From positions 1 through 33,971 of the IMG/VR virus record IMGVR_UViG_3300009788_000220: a stretch of DNA of 33,971 nucleotides. One strand, written 5' to 3'. This stretch comes from a virus. Under the pieces are notes generated by a model. That model was given only the letters and a program-made list of their open reading frames with translations, made no database searches and was not told the origin of the DNA. Made by a program: the position numbers and the translations under genes. Shown here piece after piece: positions 28,759 through 33,971 of this stretch. How positions within the stretch are numbered: the stretch's first letter is position 1; the number at the start of each line of letters is the position of its first letter.

Positions 28759-29645
28759 ATAACCCTATTTGCTTCCAGCCGCCGCCGCTCAGCCGCCGCC
28801 CTGGTCGATCTCCTCGGTTTGAGAGTACCGGTCATTTCGCTGACAATCTGCTCTAGGGTTGCGACACGGTTGGCCATGTTTCTCTCAATGGCTTCTTTTG
28901 CACCGAAGACACGCCCGCCGCCGAAGTCGTTTCGAACTCGCGTTTCGGTCGTGTTTCTGTTCTTGGCGAGTCCGGCTACGAATTTGTCGTGGAACATATC
29001 AACGTGCTTCTGAATTTCGGCACGCGCTTCATCTTCCAACGGAGCGTGCGGGTGCCCCTCAACTTTGTGCTTACCCGCATGAATGAACGTCGGCTTCAGG
29101 CCGACTTTATCATCAAGCTCCGATTGATCGACGTGTATGGCGACCACGCCCACGCTTCCGACCATTCCGGAAGGAGTCACAACCAATTCATCCGCCGACG
29201 TCGCAATCCAGTAAGCTGCCGAAAACACTCCGGCATTCGCCACAGCCACTATAGGTTTTTCTCCACGGCGGTTTCTAATTTTCGTGGTGACCTCATCAAG
29301 TCCGAACGCCGTGCCGCCCGGAGAATCGATATCCATGACAATTCCACCGACTTCTGGGGAATCCATTAAGGCGTCAAAATCCCGCCCGAACTGCTCTGAT
29401 GAGGTTCCAAAAGAGGACTCAATGGAACCGGCCCGATGTGAAATGGTGCCGAATAGTGGCAGCACGGCCACGCTCCCATTACGAACAGGTTTGCGACGTG
29501 CCGCTTCAATTTCGAGTAGTTTATCGGCATCGATGGCCACGCCGTTCACCCTGGCTTCCATCACGCCGATGATTTCTTCGAGTTTGCTCGGCAAAATTGC
29601 CCACACTTCGTTTGTCATTGCCCGGATGATTCGTTCATATTTCAT
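28755..29645 (-). CDS. S49-family head maturation protease
   Basis: A 296-aa SppA/protease-C-like serine peptidase. VAVLPLFGTISHRAG opens the fold, MDSPEVGGIVMDIDSPGGTAFGLDEV is the conserved S-P-G-G block, and VANAGVFSAAYWIATSADELVVTPSGMVGSVGVVAIHVD contains the nucleophile serine in the S-A-A-Y-W motif and the later G-S-V-G-V region with the catalytic lysine nearby. Residues 170-200 (GKHKVEGHPHAPL) fit the family. It should trim the capsid delta domain during head maturation and may also yield an internal scaffold. Confidence 0.88.
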   Translation of the reverse strand: MKYERIIRAMTNEVWAILPSKLEEIIGVMEARVNGVAIDADKLLEIEAARRKPVRNGSVAVLPLFGTISHRAGSIESSFGTSSEQFGRDFDALMDSPEVGGIVMDIDSPGGTAFGLDEVTTKIRNRRGEKPIVAVANAGVFSAAYWIATSADELVVTPSGMVGSVGVVAIHVDQSELDDKVGLKPTFIHAGKHKVEGHPHAPLEDEARAEIQKHVDMFHDKFVAGLAKNRNTTETRVRNDFGGGRVFGAKEAIERNMANRVATLEQIVSEMTGTLKPRRSTRAAAERRRLEANRVI

Positions 29646-29817
29646 CTTTTATGGCCTTTGGTTGAAGAGTTTCTTTTTCTATAGCTATTTTTAAAAGACG
29701 TTTAAGAAAAGCCTTCTCACGCACATTGCAGGCAAGCTGATATCGCAACTCTTCCTCTGATGGAATTGAATCAAGAAAGTCCTTGTGCTCTACCGTAAAG
29801 CCAGACGTTCTTTGCAT
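29635..29817 (-). CDS. Small hypothetical protein overlapping the portal gene
   Basis: A 60-aa protein from ATG 29817, with AAAGGA 8 nt upstream inside the portal coding sequence, so it overlaps the portal end by 28 nt and the protease start by 11 nt. It is helical and charged (SIPSEEELRYQLACNVREKAFLKRLLKIAIEKE). Function unknown; a small scaffolding or coupling protein is possible. Confidence 0.55.
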   Translation of the reverse strand: MQRTSGFTVEHKDFLDSIPSEEELRYQLACNVREKAFLKRLLKIAIEKETLQPKAIKDEI

Positions 29818-31397
29818 GTGATCGATCCTTTGATTGTCTCGGATAAGAGTTCCGACCGTCCGGCAGCCCACTCCTCAATCGCCGCTCTTGTACAACAAAT
29901 ACACAAGTCCGCCTTAGTAAAGTCAATGTACTGCTCAACAATAATATCAGTATGCAGTTTTTTGCTGTTCGACTCCAAGGCAAGCCCCAGAGCCGACAAC
30001 GTTTTGTACATGAATTCGGCGTGCTTCTCATAGAAACCGTCTATCCATTCAGACAGCTTTACAAAGTCCATCTCGGCGTCTTGTCCGATACGCCGTTGGA
30101 TTTCGCGTACTTCCTTTTTGGTAATCCTGTCGACGGCATCCGCTAAGACAATGCCGAACCACGCCGCCTTTTCCTCCGGGTCGTTCGGTTGATCTGATTC
30201 GTTCTCCCCACCGCCATCCTCATCCGGTTCGGTTGGACCGCTCGACGTGTTCGGATTCTCAAAGCTGTCACCGCCTTCCCGTGGATTCATGTTCTCTTTC
30301 TGGCGTGCCTCGTTTGGCGAAAGCATTGTCGAGGCGATGCCTATCGAATAGACCTCGTACCTGGTCTTGATGTCCGCTCGCAATTGAGCATCAATCAAAA
30401 ACTCTGCGAAGAATACCTCATCGTCGATAACGTCCCGCTGCAGTGCCAGCTCCCAGCGTGTAGCCCACGGACGCATCGTATTCGTGAGAAAGTCGAGTGA
30501 TTGCTGCTCGATGTTGGAAAACGTCGCTTTGTCTAGAGACTGAATCAAGTGAGGGGGGACGCGCATCATCCGTGCGATTTCCTCGACGGCAAACTTGCGA
30601 GATTCGATCAGCTGTGCCTCTTCTGCGTTGATGCCGATCTGTTGCCAGTCCATGCCCTCCTCTAAAATCCGAATCCGGTGTGCCCCGTCTGTGGCGACGG
30701 TTAATCCCCCAAACGACTTTTGTAAATTCTTTTGGGCCTCTTCGCCGAGCCTGTTGGGATGCTTCAGCACGCCGCTAGGTGTGCCATCGTTGCGGTAGAA
30801 GTTGCCCGCATACCGTTCACCGGCCATCGCGGTGCCGATCGTGTCGGCACCCAGTTCGACCGGGTCGAGACCCAGCAACCCGCTGAATGACATCCCGCGA
30901 ACGTGAAAGATTTCGTCTTGGTTGAATATGGTTTCTTTACCGATTTCATCCTTGTGCGTGTACCGTAGTCTTCCGTTTGCCAATTGCTCGACTAGCATCC
31001 TGTCAGGATTAAGCGGCATCAAATCCGCTCCACCGCCGCCGGTCGGCACGATCTCACAAAAAGCGTTACCCCTCAGCAATATGTGCCCTTCAAGCATTTC
31101 GACAAACTCGAACCGCGTCTGCCAAGGATTCGGCTGAAACTTCAGCGTGCGGTACATCGGGTGATTCTCAGCTCGGTCTTTCCCGCCGTCAGCTCGGTTG
31201 CGGTAAATGATTAACGGGAAGCTCGCCAGCGTCTCGGCAATCACGCGAACGCATGCCATTAGTGCATTCAGGCTCGCCGCAGTCTGTGGAGTGACCTTCA
31301 AACCGGCCGAAGTCTGCACGCCAATCGGACTGTACCAGAAATCGTCAGTCGGCCCCCGTGGCACTGCGGCTCTTGTTCCGAGGAGGGTTGTTAACAT
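29790..31397 (-). CDS. Portal protein, HK97 family
   Basis: A 535-aa protein with the HK97 portal signature: LKVTPQTAASLNALMACVRVIAETLASFPLIIYR, HPMYRTLKFQPNPWQTRFEFVEMLEGHILLRGNAFCEIVP, EIFHVRGMSFSGLLGLDPVE, GTPSGVLKHPNRL and FAVEEIARMMRVPPHLI...SNIEQQSLDFLTNTMRPWATRWE. The C-terminal 150 residues are a charged extension (PNTSSGPTEPDEDGGGENES, then a helical tail). It forms the dodecameric DNA channel at one head vertex. Confidence 0.92.
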   Translation of the reverse strand: MLTTLLGTRAAVPRGPTDDFWYSPIGVQTSAGLKVTPQTAASLNALMACVRVIAETLASFPLIIYRNRADGGKDRAENHPMYRTLKFQPNPWQTRFEFVEMLEGHILLRGNAFCEIVPTGGGGADLMPLNPDRMLVEQLANGRLRYTHKDEIGKETIFNQDEIFHVRGMSFSGLLGLDPVELGADTIGTAMAGERYAGNFYRNDGTPSGVLKHPNRLGEEAQKNLQKSFGGLTVATDGAHRIRILEEGMDWQQIGINAEEAQLIESRKFAVEEIARMMRVPPHLIQSLDKATFSNIEQQSLDFLTNTMRPWATRWELALQRDVIDDEVFFAEFLIDAQLRADIKTRYEVYSIGIASTMLSPNEARQKENMNPREGGDSFENPNTSSGPTEPDEDGGGENESDQPNDPEEKAAWFGIVLADAVDRITKKEVREIQRRIGQDAEMDFVKLSEWIDGFYEKHAEFMYKTLSALGLALESNSKKLHTDIIVEQYIDFTKADLCICCTRAAIEEWAAGRSELLSETIKGSITCKERLALR

Positions 31398-31735
31398 TCA
31401 AAATCTCCACACCAATCGCGGTAACGTGTCTCCGGCCAGAACGCAGTATTGTCTTCGCCTACATCGTTATTCTCTATTATTCTTGGAGAATGTCGCCTGC
31501 AAGACCCATTGTAATCGGGAATTGGTTTGTCAAGTATTATAGAAATTTCCTTATTCCATAAGGGGTTTTCATAACATTCCCAAAACCGGCATTTTGCACA
31601 ACATTCTCCGGGAAATGTGCTTCGGAATTCATTCTCCTGTGCGTCACTCATATACACACCAAACTCGACAACCTCGCCAGCATAATACAACTCTGGAATC
31701 CCATCCGTCTCAGTGTGATTGTTTGTCGTTTCCAT
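31391..31735 (-). CDS. Cys-rich zinc-binding protein
   Basis: A 114-aa protein with CCAKCRFWEC, GSCRRHSPR, FWPETRYRDWCGDFEC, the same Cys framework as the gene at 28516-28758 but with a 50-residue N-terminal extension. It overlaps the portal by 7 nt. These two proteins flank the portal and protease genes and are likely distant paralogues. Function unknown. Confidence 0.6.
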   Translation of the reverse strand: METTNNHTETDGIPELYYAGEVVEFGVYMSDAQENEFRSTFPGECCAKCRFWECYENPLWNKEISIILDKPIPDYNGSCRRHSPRIIENNDVGEDNTAFWPETRYRDWCGDFEC

Positions 31736-31736
31736 A

Positions 31737-31886
31737 TTATTTTCGCCTCAGTATCCCGTAGACGGCACAACCTAGCATCAATCCGCCGGAAATGACCAAC
31801 GATAATGACGGCGAATACCACCACGCACCAACTCCCAACAGGGCGAAGCCGCCGAGTCCTACGATGTTCAGCAGTGTGTTTCGCAT
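31737..31886 (-). CDS. Small two-helix membrane protein
   Basis: A 49-aa protein read directly from the sequence: MRNTLLNIVGLGGFALLGVG, a short AWWYSP turn, and LSLVISGGLMLGCAVYGILRRK. Two hydrophobic segments separated by a tight turn and a basic end suggest an inner-membrane hairpin. Its stop (31737-31739) is one base from the start of the next gene. No strong ribosome binding site is visible. A holin-like role is conceivable but not supported by any motif. Confidence 0.55.
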   Translation of the reverse strand: MRNTLLNIVGLGGFALLGVGAWWYSPSLSLVISGGLMLGCAVYGILRRK

Positions 31887-31900
31887 CTATTTTTTCAGGA

Positions 31901-32125
31901 TTAGCATCGCTTTACAGATTGCCAATGTTCTGCGGTGATGTTTGGCTTAAACAGGACTCCCGCACTGTTGCAAGCGGTTCCTATATCTGAACGGGTAAAT
32001 TCAAGCTTAACTGCTTCCGGCCATTTTCCATTTTGCATCTTGAGTGGTTGTCCGTTGCCGTCGAGTAGGACAAGTTTACCATCTTCTAATATCTCAAAGT
32101 CGAGAACTTCTATTTTATCTCTCAC
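31901..32125 (-). CDS. Hypothetical protein after the terminase
   Basis: A 74-aa protein, MRDKIEVLDFEILEDGKLVLLDGNGQPLKM..., in which V-L-L-D-G-N-G-Q-P-L recalls short beta-domain proteins of head modules. It overlaps the terminase stop by 4 nt. Not recognised. Confidence 0.5.
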   Translation of the reverse strand: MRDKIEVLDFEILEDGKLVLLDGNGQPLKMQNGKWPEAVKLEFTRSDIGTACNSAGVLFKPNITAEHWQSVKRC

Positions 32126-33939
32126 AGCGTCAAGATCCCCCGCGTCTCGTAAACCGACGTACCATCCTCTCCCATCAATCCAGCCAGAGCCATGATTAAA
32201 GCGACTATCCCGTCGATTTTTCTATGATCCTCGTGCTTCGGTTTCACTGGTCGCTTATTATTGTTCATGTCCGTGTAAACCGTCACGTGACCGGCCTGCC
32301 AATCGAGTATCGGATTTCGGTTGTGATGAATCTTTCCACTTATGACCAGCCTTTCCAATTCTACCGTAGGCGCTGCAAATGTCATGAGTGTTTGCGGAAA
32401 CTCTATTCTCGGTACGCCGGTTCCCTTTACGAGGATATGGCCGTCAGCCGATAACCCTTCGTGGATTTGCTGAGTAAGTCCGTCCGCATAAACTCGGTCG
32501 TAATTGAACCCCTGGACCTCAAAATTAGAGAAGATTTCGCAGATATCTCGTAGCAAATGACCAAGGTCAACGGTACTGCCCGGAGTGACTGTCAACCAGC
32601 CTTCCTCTTCCCACTGACGATAGAGATGATGGTTCTGATTTTTGTGATTGTCTACAGTTTCCCTCGGAAGCCAGAACCAAGCAAGGCATTGGAATAAATC
32701 GTCCCCATCCGGGAAGCATAACACCAGAGATGTCATGTCCTGAGTCTTCGACATATCCAGCCCGCCGAAACATTTCCGACCGTAAAGCTCAGCTTCCGTG
32801 AAGGATTCTCCGCACGCATTCCAATGCTCTTTAGTCAGCCAGGGATTGACTGCCGTCGCCCAGACGCCGTAACTCAGCCGCATAAAGTTCGGCTTGTCGC
32901 TGGGGGTCTGGATGATATCGCGGATATCGTTGATGAAATCCTCTTCCTTGATGATGTCACCCAGACCCGGATTGCATTTTTTCGCAACCGGGAGTTCTAT
33001 CGATCCTTTCATCACTGAGTTGACCTCGGCGTTCGCTTCATCCTCGTCAACCGAGAGGATCATTGCGAAGAATGAATCATCGAAAAACTTGCCATCGAGC
33101 AGTGCCTGAGCCTTTTCCCGCTGCCGGTAGCAGACGGACTCGATGTCGTTGCCTGCATTGGTGATGACAAGTTCAAGCGGCTGGCGACGTGCCCGATAAC
33201 CGTACCGAAGCGAGTCCCACAAATCCATACCGAACCATTCATGCAATTCGTCGAGGATTGCACAATGAATGTTCAATCCATGCTTGCCACGCGGAGCAGC
33301 AGACAAAGCTCGGTAGTAGGACTGGGTCGCCCGATAACTGATATTTCCATTTGTGCGATTGATACCTAAAGCTGCATTGAATTCATCCGAAGCCTCGACC
33401 ATATTGATCGCTTCGTTGTGTACGATTCTGGCCTGGTCCCTGTCAGCACCGGTCGAATAAACTTCCGAACCGCCCTCAAGATCACCGACAAGCATGTACA
33501 ATCCGACTCCGGACGCCCACGTAGACTTGTAGTTTTTCTTCGGAACCTCGATATAGCTGCGACGAAAGCGGCGAGTTCCATCCTTACGGACCCAACCAAA
33601 GAGCGGATATGTCCACTTGAACCGCTGAAAGTCATTCAGAACAAACGGCTTACCCCGCCATTCACCCTTGGAAAACCGCAGCCAGTCAGCGAAGAAATTA
33701 CAGATGTGTTCTGCCAGCGGCTCATTGAATCGGCAGCCGTTTTTGACAGCATGTTCGTCCGCCGCGTTTTGAATCCACCGACGCTGACTTGCTTCGCTGG
33801 CGTTTATGTTGGTTGCTGGCTTCGGCGGGATCTTCAACAGCCCGTCTTCGGAACTCCCATGGCGATCGTGCCTAAACGTACCATCTAACTTGTGCTGCTG
33901 CACAGATTTGCGTCGCCCTGAGTTTTTATTCCCAGCCAT
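32122..33939 (-). CDS. Terminase large subunit
   Basis: I use ATG 33939 (605 aa); a TTG at 33957 would add six residues and neither has a strong ribosome binding site. The ATPase motifs are YIEVPKKNYKST (Walker A variant, about residues 130-140) and CAILDELHEW (Walker B). The nuclease acidic residues are in KCFGGLDMSKTQDMTSLV, VYADGLT and RKIDGIVALIMALAG. The protein packages DNA using ATP and cuts the concatemer. Its first 25-30 residues (MAGNKNSGRRKS...HKLDGTFRHDRHG) look like the start of P27-type small terminases; no separate small subunit is visible in the window. Confidence 0.92.
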   Translation of the reverse strand: MAGNKNSGRRKSVQQHKLDGTFRHDRHGSSEDGLLKIPPKPATNINASEASQRRWIQNAADEHAVKNGCRFNEPLAEHICNFFADWLRFSKGEWRGKPFVLNDFQRFKWTYPLFGWVRKDGTRRFRRSYIEVPKKNYKSTWASGVGLYMLVGDLEGGSEVYSTGADRDQARIVHNEAINMVEASDEFNAALGINRTNGNISYRATQSYYRALSAAPRGKHGLNIHCAILDELHEWFGMDLWDSLRYGYRARRQPLELVITNAGNDIESVCYRQREKAQALLDGKFFDDSFFAMILSVDEDEANAEVNSVMKGSIELPVAKKCNPGLGDIIKEEDFINDIRDIIQTPSDKPNFMRLSYGVWATAVNPWLTKEHWNACGESFTEAELYGRKCFGGLDMSKTQDMTSLVLCFPDGDDLFQCLAWFWLPRETVDNHKNQNHHLYRQWEEEGWLTVTPGSTVDLGHLLRDICEIFSNFEVQGFNYDRVYADGLTQQIHEGLSADGHILVKGTGVPRIEFPQTLMTFAAPTVELERLVISGKIHHNRNPILDWQAGHVTVYTDMNNNKRPVKPKHEDHRKIDGIVALIMALAGLMGEDGTSVYETRGILTL

Positions 33940-33971
33940 TGTTCTTATTCTTGCCAAAAAAGACGCACGTG

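Noticed and set aside
32238-32246. Another reverse-complement core match in the terminase gene
   Set aside because: The bases at the GA and T positions do not fit and no stem can form. It is explained by the codons of a conserved terminase segment.

Overview
The window looks like most of the genome of a tailed, HK97-fold siphovirus or prophage. It carries terminase, portal, S49 protease, major capsid, head-tail connectors, tail tube, a frameshifted tail chaperone pair and a tape measure protein, followed by a replication/recombination block. Nearly every gene reads on the minus strand as a tightly packed late-to-early series with many ATGA/TGATG overlaps. The host cannot be fixed from the sequence. 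A phage-borne CsrA, several Cys-rich small proteins and the general style of the structural genes would fit a planctomycete or related Gram-negative host, but that is a weak inference. No integrase, lysis gene or tRNA was recognised. A divergent XRE repressor region suggests a temperate life style.

Layout, in the direction of minus-strand transcription from right to left. At 33.9-28.2 kb lie terminase, small proteins, portal, protease and major capsid. At 26.8-20.2 kb lie head decoration and connector genes, tail terminator, tail tube and tail chaperones. At 19.9-15.6 kb lie tape measure and tail/structural proteins. At 12.6-11.0 kb lie an XRE repressor, small early genes and csrA. At 10.9-5.5 kb lie an ERF annealase, a PD-(D/E)XK exonuclease, a ParB-like protein, a PnuC-like membrane protein and an SNF2-type helicase. 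At 5.5-0 kb lie a GIY-YIG/T5orf172 protein, a DNA methyltransferase, a replication initiator with putative origin repeats, a DnaC-like loader, RusA and small accessory genes.

The exceptional part is a plus-strand island at 12.6-15.6 kb, divergent from the XRE repressor and sharing an operator with it. It holds 21 copies of a hairpin with an invariant internal layout: 5' arm, GA, 9 variable nt, a 9-nt core (usually TGAAACCGA), 9 variable nt, T, 3' arm. Spacing is exact in every copy, while the two 9-nt segments differ in every copy. One unit sits in the leader, twelve are between two genes, four lie in frame inside the coding sequence of a 359-aa protein, and four follow it. The 359-aa protein resembles the C-terminal (Tnp_20/Nop5-like) part of IS110-family transposases without the DEDD catalytic domain, and has an added zinc ribbon. 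Two paired 9-nt guides around a constant loop beside an IS110/Nop-like protein match what I recall of TIGR-Tas (tandem interspaced guide RNA) systems, so I read the island as a divergent TIGR-Tas-like locus.

Features that go beyond that description are unit-specific long stems, guide units that double as protein-coding sequence, and two solitary units on the opposite strand (28381-28477) between late genes, just upstream of a terminator and the capsid gene. A 185-aa protein of unknown function is encoded inside the same island. All coordinates were read by hand and no database search was possible.
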